Of a stretch of 64,000 nucleotides of DNA, positions 24,799-34,505 are shown in pieces. Source of the DNA: Karstenula rhodostoma CBS 690.94 (lineage: Eukaryota > Ascomycota > Dothideomycetes > Pleosporales > Didymosphaeriaceae); NCBI GenBank assembly GCA_010093485.1, contig MU001513.1, positions 509,696 through 573,695 on the forward strand. Reading direction: 5' to 3'. Position 1 is the stretch's first letter, and the number at the start of each line of letters is the position of its first letter. Made by a program: the position numbers and the translations under genes. A model generated the notes under the pieces. That model was given only the letters and a program-made list of their open reading frames with translations. It searched no databases and was not told the DNA's origin.

Positions 24799-25084
24799 TA
24801 TTAGATTATATATATATATTATTATCTATAGTATAGTATACTTACTATTATAATAAGTTATAGTAACTACTAATAATAGTAAGTAGTAAGTATAAAAGGA
24901 GAGACTAGAATATTTTATACTATTAAGACTAGTATAGAATACTAAGGTACTATTTAAGGATATATCTTAGCTAGACTTAGAATAATAATTAATTATAATA
25001 ATTTATATAATTATATAATATATAACTAACCTATCTATATTTATAATTTATAGTAATCTATTATTATTTATAGTAAATCTAATA
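24799..25084 (+). repeat. Copia 3' LTR
   Basis: 286 bp, collinear with 19553-19838, followed by the ATATT target duplication. Confidence 0.86.
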
Positions 25085-25089
25085 ATATT

Positions 25090-26700
25090 ATTTAAGTAAA
25101 TATATTTTTTTACTATTATATTATAAAATAATTACTATAAAATAGACTACCTCCTTTTACTACTAGTATATCTAGAGGATTTTTAGTATTTTTAAATTTA
25201 TTATATTAGATTAAAGGCTATAGTTTACTTTTAATTTTACTAGTAAATTATATTATCTTATAGATATATAGTAGAAATTTATATCTATAGATTATACCTA
25301 AATAGATAGCTAAACTAAGATATATAATAAATATATTAACTAGTATTTTTACCTATTTATTAATAAATTTTAAAATAACTAGTTAGATTTACTCTTTTTA
25401 ATAGACTAGATATAAGTCTCTTTACCTAATAAATTTACTAGTTTCTCTTTATATAAAATTAAGTTTAGTTATAAAACTAAAGTTTTTTAGGACTAAAAAA
25501 ATAAAGTTAGATTATTTAAGAACTCCCCTAATAATATTAGCTCTAAGTAAGTCTATAAGTTTATTACTACTTACTTTAAAACTATTATTTAGATCTATAA
25601 CTAGGCCTATTAGAACCTTATTATAGTATAAAATTTAATAGTAAAATAAATTAATAAATACTACTAATTATCTAATTTTATTATTAGTAACTTTATTTAT
25701 ATTACCCTAAAAGGCTTTTTAATATTATATCCTTTTATTAAGTTTAATAAGTAAATATATAGTCTATATTATATTATAGAAATAAAAGGATTATTCTATA
25801 AGTTTAAATTACTATTATATATAAAAGTTTACTTAGTATTTTATATAGACTATTTTTAAAAAGTATTTAATAACCTACTTTCTAGATAATATTAACTATA
25901 GAAACTATTAACTAAAGTTAATAGTATCTTTAAATAGAAGATATTACTTATTTATAATAGCTAACTAAGCTAAAAAAAACTCTAGTATTAAGTAGTATAG
26001 TAAGACTATAATTTAGATAATATATAGTATTTAATATCTAACTTTAGAAATACTTTAAAACTAGTAGATAACTTTTATAATACTAATTCTTAAGTAGCTA
26101 AGCCCCTTAAGCGCCTAAATACTTAGAAGAAAGTTACTTTTAATAAAGTATTTTTAAATAGTAATTCTAAAGATAATATACCTATTAAAATAGGTAGTTA
26201 ATAAAGGGTTACTTAAAAATAGGCTAGTTAGTATAATAGCTTAATTTAAATAGCCTATTTAGTATTTATAAAGTATAATTACCTTATACTTCTTAGTATT
26301 ATAAAGGATTAAGCTTTATATATTAAGTACTTTAAGTCTTTAACTATAAGTAAGGAATTTAAAATTTTAAACTAGATTTTAATTTTTTTTTATAGGATTA
26401 GGGAATTCTATATAATATATATATAATAATATATAGCTAATTACTTAAAAAAATTCTAAATAAAAGTATTTTTATATAGGAAATTATAGAGCCCTATATA
26501 ATTATACTAGAATAGAATACTTTAATTTAGTCTATAACTATATAAGTTTAATAGGAAATTTTTTAAGAGTATAGAAAAATTTTTTTTTTATTTTTTTTTT
26601 TTCTCCTTAGACTAATTTATTCTTTTCTTTTTTTTTATAGATATAAGTATTCTTATAGTCTTTAGAAACTATTAAAACTCTAGATTATACTTAGAGGGGA
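25090..26700 (+). pseudogene. Gypsy integrase C-terminal remnant and 3' region
   Basis: Continuation of the gypsy element after the copia insertion. Around 25290-25380 a degraded version of the integrase core end (compare YHPQTDGQTE) is suggested. The stretch from about 25500 to 26640 has no readable motif; a T-rich tract lies near 26580-26640. Confidence 0.5.
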
Positions 26701-26704
26701 GTAG

Positions 26705-26950
26705 TATAAGGGTTAATTTAACTTAAGGTTAAATTCCCTTATAGGATATTTATTTACTTTTAAGTTTAGGCCTTATCTAGTAGCCTATATATAGATTAAT
26801 TAGTAAATCTTAAATACTTAGTATATAGAGAATTCCTCCCTAAGATTCTCTCTATTTTAGTATTTTAAATTTAGTTTTAATTTATATAGTTTCTTCTATT
26901 TATTTAATTCTAAGAGTATTTATTCTATTTAGCTATATTCTAGCCTTATA
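26705..26950 (+). repeat. Gypsy 3' LTR
   Basis: 246 bp, collinear with the 5' LTR, followed by the TACTC target duplication. Confidence 0.88.
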
Positions 26951-27245
26951 TACTCTAGACTAGTATATTACCTAATAGAGTAAGGTATAATACTAGTAAT
27001 AGCTAGCTTATTAGCCTACTACTAGGTACCTATATAGGTTATAAGGTACTAGATATATTAGATAAGATAAATAAGAATAATAATATTACCTCTATTACTA
27101 TAAGTATATAAATAACCTTAAAAACCTAAGAAGATTACTAGGATTTCTAATTTATATATAAAATATATATATAAAATAAATTAATATTATTCTAATAGTA
27201 TTAGGGGGTTCTAGTATATTCTATTCTATCGGGGTAGTATATTAC

Positions 27246-27277
27246 CCCACTACCTAAACTTATAGCCGCAACCACAG
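27246..27277 (-). repeat. Right terminal inverted repeat of the outer element
   Basis: Reverse complement of the left TIR with three transitions. TA follows at 27278-27279, and normal base composition resumes at once. Confidence 0.82.
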
Positions 27278-27279
27278 TA

Positions 27280-28250
27280 TGCTTGCCCTAATTCGTGTAT
27301 CGGGTAAGACTCGGCTCCCTATCGTCTTCCACGGCTCCGGAATTTCCACATGTCGGGTGAGCCAAGTTGCTACGAGGGTCCGATACGCACGAGATCCTAG
27401 TGGGGAGATCACAGCATCCACGCGCTTGCGCTGTACTGTCCTTTCTTATCCCGAACGTGCAGGACGTATGTCTTTGTTTGTCAAATGAATCATCTCAAAC
27501 GATTCGGTCTTATCGAATGAAGTATTCCAAGCGATGTTATCCATCGCCGTTACCGTCGTCGTTCGGGTCCGTGGGAGGAAATGTTGAGAACGCGCTTGTG
27601 CTGGCAACCCTGTCTCTTGGGAATAAGTCGACCCAACGCAACGTCAAGTAACAGAAATGACAGTACACTGTAACGGTTGATGGAGGCAAATGCACGTCGA
27701 CCGACTTGATGCATGATGCATGCGCTAGTGATACAACAGCTGATGTGATATCTGTGGGTGGCCGTTCTCGTCGCTAGGCACCGAAGAGGTTTAGCGTCAT
27801 CCTGGAGCATGCCAACAACATCTGAATCATCACGTCGTACTCTCATACCTACGCCATCACAAAGCCTTCAACGCCGCCACAAAAGCGCCGTGTTACGCAA
27901 GATGTGGTTCTTCTACCTGTGGTAGGTTCGGGTAATCACCCTCCAACCGACCCCGCGCCTATCACGCCCAAGGTATGACATACAGCTCAAAGCTCGAACA
28001 GATACACTATCAGAGTTTCAGAAAGAGTGATATGTGAACATTTTGACCCTCTGCGATGTGTAACCCGCCTTGCTCCCGAGGAACCCTGCTTGCCACCGGC
28101 GGCTCTCCAGAGACGTGCCGTTGTACGGAGCAGTTATGGTCGACTGCGCCGAGCGCAGTGGTGACGAACCTGCAAAGCCATGCTCACTCCCCTTCCTCAT
28201 CGTAAATCTGCTCAAATTCGAGCGTCATTAACTGCAGGCTTTCGAAAACG
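27280..28250. other. Intergenic region upstream of the multicopper oxidase gene
   Basis: About 970 bp of normal composition between the transposon nest and the oxidase start codon. Short open frames (27367-27651 plus, 27550-27846 minus) have no motif. It should contain the oxidase promoter. Confidence 0.5.
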
Positions 28251-30191
28251 ATGTTGCATTTCTTACTACTGAGTTCATTGGTGGGCTACTCGTGGTCGAA
28301 GACTGTCACCTACGACTGGCATATACGATGGAGATTGGTGCGCTGCAGTTCCGCGTTCCTTGAAGCACACTGAAATCGGCAAGGCAGCACCAGACGACTT
28401 CGCCAGACCTATCATCAGCATCAATGAGATGTGGCCGTAAGTGAGCCCTTATTCTCACATGCAATTGTTGACTCCTCGCCAGTCCTCCGACCATCGAAGC
28501 GAACGTCGGCGATACCATCATTGTAGATGTGTACAATGAACTAGGCAATGAAACCACCTCGATCCATTTTCATGGCATGCACCAAAATGGAACTGCTGCA
28601 ACAGACGGTCCTGTTGGAGTCACTCAATGTGGCATAGCCCCAGGCAGATCGCTCCAATACCGCTTCGTAGCCAATCCAGCTGGGACGCATTGGTGGCATA
28701 GCCACGGAAAGGCACAGTATACGGACGGTCTAAGAGGGAAAATGATCATTCATGATCCCGTATGGGAAGCAAGCTTGAATGTCAATAGTCAAATCTTCCT
28801 GAGTGTTTCGGACTGGTAGGTTGGTGTGACGATCGTAAATCTTTGCTCACGATGATAGGTGGCACCAGCAAGCACCATTCATGGTTCACGATTATCTTAG
28901 CCCTAACAACACTAATGGATTCCTTCCCACCCCAGATTCTTTCTTGTTGAACGATGGTCGCGCACCACCTAGGTTCACATTGAAGGTATGCAATCCGCTT
29001 CAAAACGCCAGACCCGAGCTTCTGCTGATACTGCATGATCCTTTACAGCGTGGTGAACGGTATTTAGTGCGAATTGTCAGCTTTGCGGGCCTTGTCTGCG
29101 GCCAGTTCCATATCGCCGACCATACACTCACTGTTGTGGCGATTGACGGCGTACCAGTGCACCCTGCGGTCACAGACACGATAGGCATATGCGCGGGGCA
29201 GAGTTACGACTTTATTGTCGTAGGGAATCAATATGAGCGGGCGGCCAACTACATTCTCAAGATGACCACAGATATGCTGACGGGAACCATCCCGTCCAAT
29301 CAAATGAGGGCACTGATCGGAAGTATATCGCTCGAAGATAACGCGTCGTTCTCTTCGAAAAACCGCCCACATGATTATGAGGGCGTCTCTCACGTTCGCT
29401 CTCATCTGAGGTCGAACTGGACAGCGCAAGGGATGCTGGACGATGCGATACTGCTGCCCTTGGACAATGAACCACTTTTCAAAAACGTCACCCATCGGAT
29501 CAATTTCCGTACTAATCAAGTCTATTACGAAGGCATTGGAACGCGTATAGGTATCGGTATGCAGCCCTACACAGAGCCCAGACTTCCCACCCTCCAATCC
29601 GCTCTCACGACTGGTAAACTGGCGCTTGACTGGACGACGTATGGACCGGGGGTCAGTCCGTATGTTGTGCGACACAATGCCGTGGTGGAGATATACATGG
29701 AGAATCCTCAAGTCTGGCCGCATCCCATGCATTTACACGTTAGTCATACTGTTCATCAAAGAAGGCCGAAGCGCTGACAAGTATAGGGACACAGCTTCCA
29801 GATAGCAGGGCGAGGCCTGGGCAGCTGGGATGGCGACGAAAACTCGCTATATAAGACGCCCGCGAGACGCAACAACATTGTTATCCCACCTTCGGGTTGG
29901 TTCTTGATTCGCTTCAGAGCTGACAATCCTGGCGTTTGGTTTTTCCACTGCCATATCGACCTCCACCTGGTTGGCGGCATGGGCGCAACCATCATCGAAG
30001 CACCCGATGTGTTGCAGCGCCAGCAACGATTTCCGGTCCAGAACCTCAAGGCTTGCAACGCGGATTACCGGTGCTCTGTAGGCACGTGCAACTGCCGGCT
30101 TGAAAAGCTCTCTGAAGAAGAGTCAAACGAACAGTGCAATACGATATTCAACTTTGTGAATCCTGCCAGGTATGGGGCGTTGATCCAATGA
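28251..30191 (+). CDS. Secreted Fet3/laccase-type multicopper oxidase
   Basis: Six exons (28251-28337, 28384-28436, 28483-28815, 28859-28985, 29049-29738, 29787-30191) give 564 residues. The 63-bp intron at 28986-29048 is in frame but removed because FTLK then joins RGERYLVRIVSFAG. A signal peptide (MLHFLLLSSLVGYSWS) leads. All four copper blocks are present: HFHGMHQNG (75), HWWHSHG (116), HPMHLHGHSF (425) and HCHIDLHLVGGM (484-495), with the type-1 Cys485 and a Met axial ligand. HFHGxxQNG plus TQCxIAPG is the Fet3-like signature. No C-terminal membrane anchor is seen, unlike Fet3p, so it is probably soluble and secreted. Substrate could be phenols, melanin precursors or iron. The first intron (46 bp) is the least certain junction. 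Confidence 0.87.
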
Positions 30192-30971
30192 TGATAGTAC
30201 TGGGCATAATGGGGCTGCAGTTCGCGAAGGGCGCAGCATGCGTGTTGTTTTGCATGTTCTGTGGTACGAGCTAAGGGAGAACAACGAGATAGAGGCGTTG
30301 AAGGTTTAGTGTTTAATCGTCAGCCTACCGTGATGCCCCTTGGGTAATCTTTCGCGATGTGAAACTCCAAACCAAAACATGTGCGGGTTGGCGGCCTGGT
30401 GTGTGAAGTACGGTAGGTGGAGCCGAGGCGCTTCCCGTTTGGGCGAAGCGCCTCTTCCTCCAGCTCCGCGTTCTCCTCCACCTCAACGAACCCCGGATCT
30501 GCACCACGATGATGCATCTCTTGCGAAACAGCCCATGCCCTGAAGCGGGCCCACAGCCTTAGGCTCTACTGCCTGCCTACTAGCGGTACCTTGGCTGTTG
30601 CTTCAGCTATCAGCGGGTGTTTCGCGATGAACCCGCATTGCATCAACCAGTCCAGGCCCAAGTTTTCCTGCCTTACTTTGGTGCTTCATGGAGCCATAGA
30701 GAAAGCAAAAGCGCAGACTAAGGCGATCGTCCCGCGTCCCACCCGCGTGCCCCCTCTGTCTGTTTCTGGACGCGTTTCATCCCTCACCTCGCAGCAGTCT
30801 CCAGTCATCTCACGTTTCACCCACTTCATTCCGGCATCCCTCGCAGCGCTTGCGTGAACTTTGAGTACGTTTATTAAAATCAACGATGCCCACCATGGTG
30901 CCTGGGCCGTTTTATTTACTGTCACGTCGACTATTGACCACTATCTATTGATTCATCTTTCCTAATACAAC
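30192..30971. other. Intergenic region
   Basis: 780 bp between the oxidase and the SET-domain gene. No supported gene; the short frames on both strands show no motif. Contains the presumed promoter of the SET-domain gene. Confidence 0.5.
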
Positions 30972-32306
30972 ATGAAGGGCGCAGCAGGTGTCGGCTTGCT
31001 AGGCAGTACCTTTGCCCTCGCAGATACTCTCCAACAAGTTCCACAAAAGCCTATCCTCGCGGAAGCATGTCCTTCCGATTCTATACTGTATAATGGCGAA
31101 TGTCAGCCTGCAATTATGGGGGCGCGATCGACGACGGACAACATACGACAGAACACCACCATCACACTTGAAGAAGCGCGTGCATCCGCGCAAGAATACG
31201 AAGAATTCCCATGGACGTTCCTACCAGAGTGTTACTCGAATGAAAAGCAGACTGAGCCTGTGTGCGTCTTTTCAGACCAGAATTTTGCCGATGGCCGTGG
31301 CATATTCCTCGTCACTACCACTCCACTTGCCCATCAAATGCTCAAGAAGCCTGCATTTTCACAACCCGGAGCTCTTTCTCGGATAAACCAGCATTCAAAC
31401 CCTCCTTTTGAGGAACATGAGTTCCCTGGCAAAGGCCGCGGCATCGTTGCCAATAAGACCCTGCATCGCGGCGACCAGATATTCGCGTCAACACCGCTCG
31501 TAATTTCAAATCCTGTCTCCTATAACCTCACCGACCCAGAACGCCTGCGTCTCGGACACCGTGGCGTAGATACGCTCCCTTCTGCCACCCAAGCGCTCTT
31601 TTGGAAGCTCCTTGACCACTTCAAGGGCGACCCCGTCGAGGACCGCATTAATACCAACGCCTTCGACATCACCATCGACGACGTACAGCAGTATGCCGTG
31701 ATGCCCGAGATCGCCATGATGAACCACGACTGCCGGCCCAACGCAGCGTACTTCTGGGACGAAGACACGCTGAGCCACTACGTGCACGCGACGCAGACGA
31801 TCTATCCCGGCGAGGAAATCACAATCACGTACATCAACAACGAGAGGAAGCGGGAGGCTCGCATGAAGAATCTCAAGACGAACTGGGGGTTCGACTGCTC
31901 GTGCTCGAGCTGTGCAGCGCACCCCATCTTCGCGGCCGAGAGTGACGCGCGCATCCAAGCGATAGAGGACATCGCCGAGGCGCTCAACGACTGGACGCCG
32001 TCGTCCACGGCAACGCCCGAGATGGCGGAGACGCTGCTGTCGCTGTACACGCAGGAGCGGTTGGAGGCTAGCATGGGTGTCGCGTACAAGCATGCTAGCG
32101 AGGTGTACAGTAGCTTTGGAGACCGCTACACGGCGATCAAGTACGCGCAGTTGGCGCTGGAACTTCTGCATCTTGATCGCGGGTTCAGCGATACGGACAT
32201 CAAGTTTATGTTGGCGATGGCGAAGGATCCCGAGCAGAGCTGGAGCTGGAAGAAGAGGGTCGGCCATAAGAGGTTCGAGAGCGCCTCGTGTGGACACGCT
32301 CACTGA
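30972..32306 (+). CDS. SET-domain protein with N-terminal signal-like sequence
   Basis: Single exon, 444 residues. The N-terminus MKGAAGVGLLGSTFALA looks like a signal peptide, and a cysteine-containing segment follows (ACPSDSILYNGEC; residues 33 and 44). The SET domain spans about 149-289: GKGRGIVANKTL, then MMNHDCRPNAAYF (Asn251-His252, the conserved NHxCxPN), HATQTIYPGEEITITYI with the terminal Tyr. A post-SET zinc motif CSCSSC (309-314) follows. SET enzymes transfer methyl groups from S-adenosylmethionine to lysine; this SMYD-like type also acts on non-histone targets. Whether the protein is really secreted is unknown; the hydrophobic start is short. The C-terminal 130 residues are helical and TPR-like in spacing, as in SMYD proteins. 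Confidence 0.85.
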   Translation: MKGAAGVGLLGSTFALADTLQQVPQKPILAEACPSDSILYNGECQPAIMGARSTTDNIRQNTTITLEEARASAQEYEEFPWTFLPECYSNEKQTEPVCVFSDQNFADGRGIFLVTTTPLAHQMLKKPAFSQPGALSRINQHSNPPFEEHEFPGKGRGIVANKTLHRGDQIFASTPLVISNPVSYNLTDPERLRLGHRGVDTLPSATQALFWKLLDHFKGDPVEDRINTNAFDITIDDVQQYAVMPEIAMMNHDCRPNAAYFWDEDTLSHYVHATQTIYPGEEITITYINNERKREARMKNLKTNWGFDCSCSSCAAHPIFAAESDARIQAIEDIAEALNDWTPSSTATPEMAETLLSLYTQERLEASMGVAYKHASEVYSSFGDRYTAIKYAQLALELLHLDRGFSDTDIKFMLAMAKDPEQSWSWKKRVGHKRFESASCGHAH

Positions 32307-33280
32307 GTGCGCTCATGATTAGGGGGATGTGTCTGCAGTTGTGGGTTTGGGGTCGAGACATGTTACCGCTGGAGTTTTGGGGGAATGTGTATGCACTAGC
32401 GGCGGGCAAACCCACTGCGGGTCTCTGATATTTTTAAAAATAATATTGACTATGTAACTTCTACGGACTATTATCTGCCCGATCTTCCCCGCTGACATCA
32501 ATACCCATCCTTTTCATCGAAGCCCAACTTGAATTCGCCAACACAGCCCCTCTAAAACAAGCCCTCGGATTCATTTTTTCTACTCGCAGTCTGAAAAAGA
32601 AAGCGTTTCCCTCCTTTACATACCCCGCGAACGGATCGTACCACTCCCCGTAGTAATTCTGGAACTTTTATTGCTTGGGGTGGAGACACGGGTCAGGCAT
32701 CTCATCCAGGGATGCGCCGCCGCAGTCACATTTTAGGTGTTAGTGTACAGCTAGCGTTGGGAGAACATCACCACCAAGTGGAACTTTTATGTAAGCATAT
32801 GCAGTGGTATAATATGATCTCGTGATAACATTATTGTGCTTCCATGCATGTGATGATCTCGTGATAACATCAATGAGCAACCATGCAGGTACCGATGATC
32901 CCAGCAACGCCGATACCACCACCTCATTGATACCTCGTGCGGGGAGCTCCCGCAAAAAACATCCGATAAACAAACAGTCTTTACTCGTAGACTGAAATTT
33001 TTGAGAGCCATTGTTGTTCTTGATGGAAGGCACACGGGATAGTGCAGCTTCCATTCATCCAACATGACTGTCGAAACACCTCCGTTCTTTGTGAAAAACC
33101 ATCATCCACCTTTGTCTTTCCATGCAACTCCAGTATTATCGCCGGCGTGATCGAACATGTGTATCGATTCAAGCCGTCGATTAACCCCCACTCTTTCCGG
33201 AAAATGTACTCTTAGTCGATACAGTGGCTCTCCGCAAGGCGCCCTTTCGACTGCGTACATCATCCGTCAACCCCCCACAT
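32307..33280. other. Intergenic region between convergent genes
   Basis: About 970 bp between the convergent SET and J-domain genes. It contains a two-copy 39-bp tandem repeat but no supported gene. Confidence 0.5.
32814..32891. repeat. Two-copy 39-bp tandem repeat
   Basis: ATGATCTCGTGATAACAT recurs at 32814 and 32853, each followed by a diverged ...CCATGCA-GT. No function seen. Confidence 0.8.
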
Positions 33281-33334
33281 CTAGCGGGTTAGCATGTGAA
33301 AGAACGAGCAGTCGAAACAAAAGCAGAAACATAC
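33281..33334 (-). other. Probable 3'-UTR intron immediately after the J-protein stop codon
   Basis: The TAG stop (33335-33337) is followed at once by GTATGT, and 54 bp later by TGCTAAC then CCGCTAG: a full set of fungal splice signals. If spliced, the exon junction sits directly at the stop codon. Inferred from signals only. Confidence 0.55.
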
Positions 33335-34087
33335 CTAGACATTGGGCGACAAGCCGGGAAAGACGTGCGAGAAGACGGTCGGGAGCTTGCCGTCCTTGTG
33401 GTACTTTGCGCGGGCGGCCTTGTCGAGCAACACATCGCGGGAGGCATTGATGCACAGCATGTTGTCGTGGGCATCTGCCTTTGCCTGCTCGTCGACCTTG
33501 TCCGGGTGGTAGCGAACGGCAACCTTCTTGTAGGCGGACTTGATTTGCTCGTCCGTGGCTTTCCAGTCATGCAACTCCAGGAAGCTGTACAGGATCATGC
33601 AGGCAGGACCCGTGGCGCGAGGAGTACGGGGAGTACGGGGAGTGGCAGCCTTCGGCGGGGTCGTCGGCGGGGTCGGCGGCGGCGTGAAGTAGTGGGCGAA
33701 GCGGTTCCAGTCCTCAACCGACGGAATGAAGGTGGGTGTCGGCTCCGATTTGCGAGGACAGGTGTTGCCATGGTCCTTCCTCTCTCCAAGGGGAATGCGG
33801 CCGTCCTTGCGGGCTGACTTCTTCGGCGGCGGGGAAGCAGTGTCCGGATCGGCCAAGACCTCGATATCCGCGAGTGCAGCACGACGCTTGCGCCTCCGGG
33901 GGATGGGCAGGATTCCGGGGGCCATGGGAATTCCAGAGCGTGGGGAGGCTGCAGTGGAGGGAGTGGAAGGTTCATGCTCACTTACGGGAGTCGTGGTAGT
34001 GGTGCCATCCTCAGGCAAAGGTGTCTCGCGAGCCAACGACAAGAGCGCGACGTCGTCGTACATGGGAATGGCGTTGCAAGAAGACAT
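33335..34087 (-). CDS. J-domain (DnaJ/Hsp40-type) protein
   Basis: 250 residues in one exon; I start at the ATG at 34087 because the upstream frame is leader-like. The first 160 residues are disordered, with basic patches (PRRRKRR at 63-69, likely a nuclear signal) and a proline/threonine repeat (FTPPPTPPTTPP, RTPRTPRAT). The J domain covers about 163-235: YSFLELHDWKATDEQIKSAY, with the HPD tripeptide at 194-196. The J domain stimulates Hsp70 ATPase. This layout, with a C-terminal J domain and no Gly/Phe or cysteine-rich region, is class C, so the client is unknown. The promoter has repeated ACGCG motifs. Confidence 0.85.
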   Translation of the reverse strand: MSSCNAIPMYDDVALLSLARETPLPEDGTTTTTPVSEHEPSTPSTAASPRSGIPMAPGILPIPRRRKRRAALADIEVLADPDTASPPPKKSARKDGRIPLGERKDHGNTCPRKSEPTPTFIPSVEDWNRFAHYFTPPPTPPTTPPKAATPRTPRTPRATGPACMILYSFLELHDWKATDEQIKSAYKKVAVRYHPDKVDEQAKADAHDNMLCINASRDVLLDKAARAKYHKDGKLPTVFSHVFPGLSPNV

Positions 34088-34322
34088 TGTTGCTGAGGGT
34101 GTAAAGGTACCGCGAAGAAGAAGAAGAGCGTTCCGAATGGATCGAATAAGGAGTCGAAACGGTGGAGAGAACGAATCGTACACGAGCTCCAGCGGTTGTG
34201 GGAAGAGGGTGGAAGCGATCAGGAACGAAGATATAGAGCTTTTATACCCGGGGGCAACGGCTTGCGTAGGTACCATATCGTGGTGACGGCGGAGCAAGCA
34301 CGGCGCCTTCACCTCAAGAGCT

Positions 34323-34397
34323 GCACGCGCTCGTTTGAGAGAAGGCGACGCGCTCGTTGGGGGAAAGCGACGCGCTCGTTGGGAGAAAGCGACGCGT
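34323..34397. repeat. About 22-bp tandem repeat in the J-protein promoter, with ACGCGT box
   Basis: Units of GCGACGCGCTCGTTGGG plus GAAA recur about three and a half times, the last ending in ACGCGT (34392-34397). A second ACGCGT lies at 34450-34455. ACGCGT is the MluI cell-cycle box bound by MBF in yeasts, so G1/S regulation is possible. A separate GTGAGGGACCGT-type repeat (about 14 bp, three copies) lies at 34468-34505. Confidence 0.65.
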
Positions 34398-34505
34398 CCA
34401 ACCACGTGTCAGCGTGTTCTGTTCTCTCACCACGCTTTCTCGTCCTAGCACGCGTCTGGTTCGTAGTGGGGTGAGGGACCGTAGTGAGGGACCGTGGTGA
34501 GGGGC

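Larger units (their letters stand above)
19553..25084 (+). mobile_element. Ty1/copia LTR retrotransposon, RIP-degraded, nested in the gypsy element
   Basis: Two 286-bp LTRs (19553-19838 and 24799-25084) have TATTAG...CTAATA termini, probably TGTTGG...CTAACA originally. The 5-bp duplication ATATT is intact at 19548-19552 and 25085-25089. A purine tract (AAGGGGATA) precedes the 3' LTR. Reverse transcriptase lies in the 3' third, downstream of any integrase, the copia order. Total length 5,532 bp. It is the youngest of the three nested insertions. Confidence 0.88.
13114..26950 (+). mobile_element. Ty3/gypsy LTR retrotransposon, RIP-degraded, interrupted by a copia element
   Basis: Two 246-bp direct LTRs (13114-13359 and 26705-26950) have perfect inverted termini TATAAGG...CCTTATA, presumably once TG...CA. 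The target duplication TACTC is intact at 13109-13113 and 26951-26955. A purine tract (AGAGGGGAG) precedes the 3' LTR. The order gag-like, protease, reverse transcriptase, RNase H, integrase is the Ty3/gypsy order. Without the nested copia element it is about 8.3 kb. Every coding region is broken by TAA/TAG codons. Confidence 0.88.
11797..27277. mobile_element. Outer terminal-inverted-repeat element, RIP-degraded, carrying nested retrotransposons
   Basis: The block is bounded by 32-bp inverted repeats (11797-11828 and 27246-27277) starting CTGTRGTTGCGGCTATAAG, with three transition mismatches and a TA on each outer side (11795-11796 and 27278-27279). Without the gypsy insertion the element would be about 1.64 kb, a size and TA duplication compatible with the Tc1/mariner superfamily. 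No transposase can be recognised because the interior (11850-13113 and 26956-27240) has been converted almost entirely to A/T. The TIRs themselves keep normal GC content. The superfamily call is inference. Confidence 0.7.

Noticed and set aside
11797..27277. Starship-type giant element
   Set aside because: No tyrosine-recombinase captain or cargo genes; the length is explained by two nested retrotransposons.
1219..30191. Melanin biosynthetic gene cluster
   Set aside because: Only two pathway-type genes, far apart, with unrelated genes between and no synthase.
31506..32303. 265-codon minus frame
   Set aside because: Antisense shadow of the SET-domain gene; composition follows GC-rich codon wobble.
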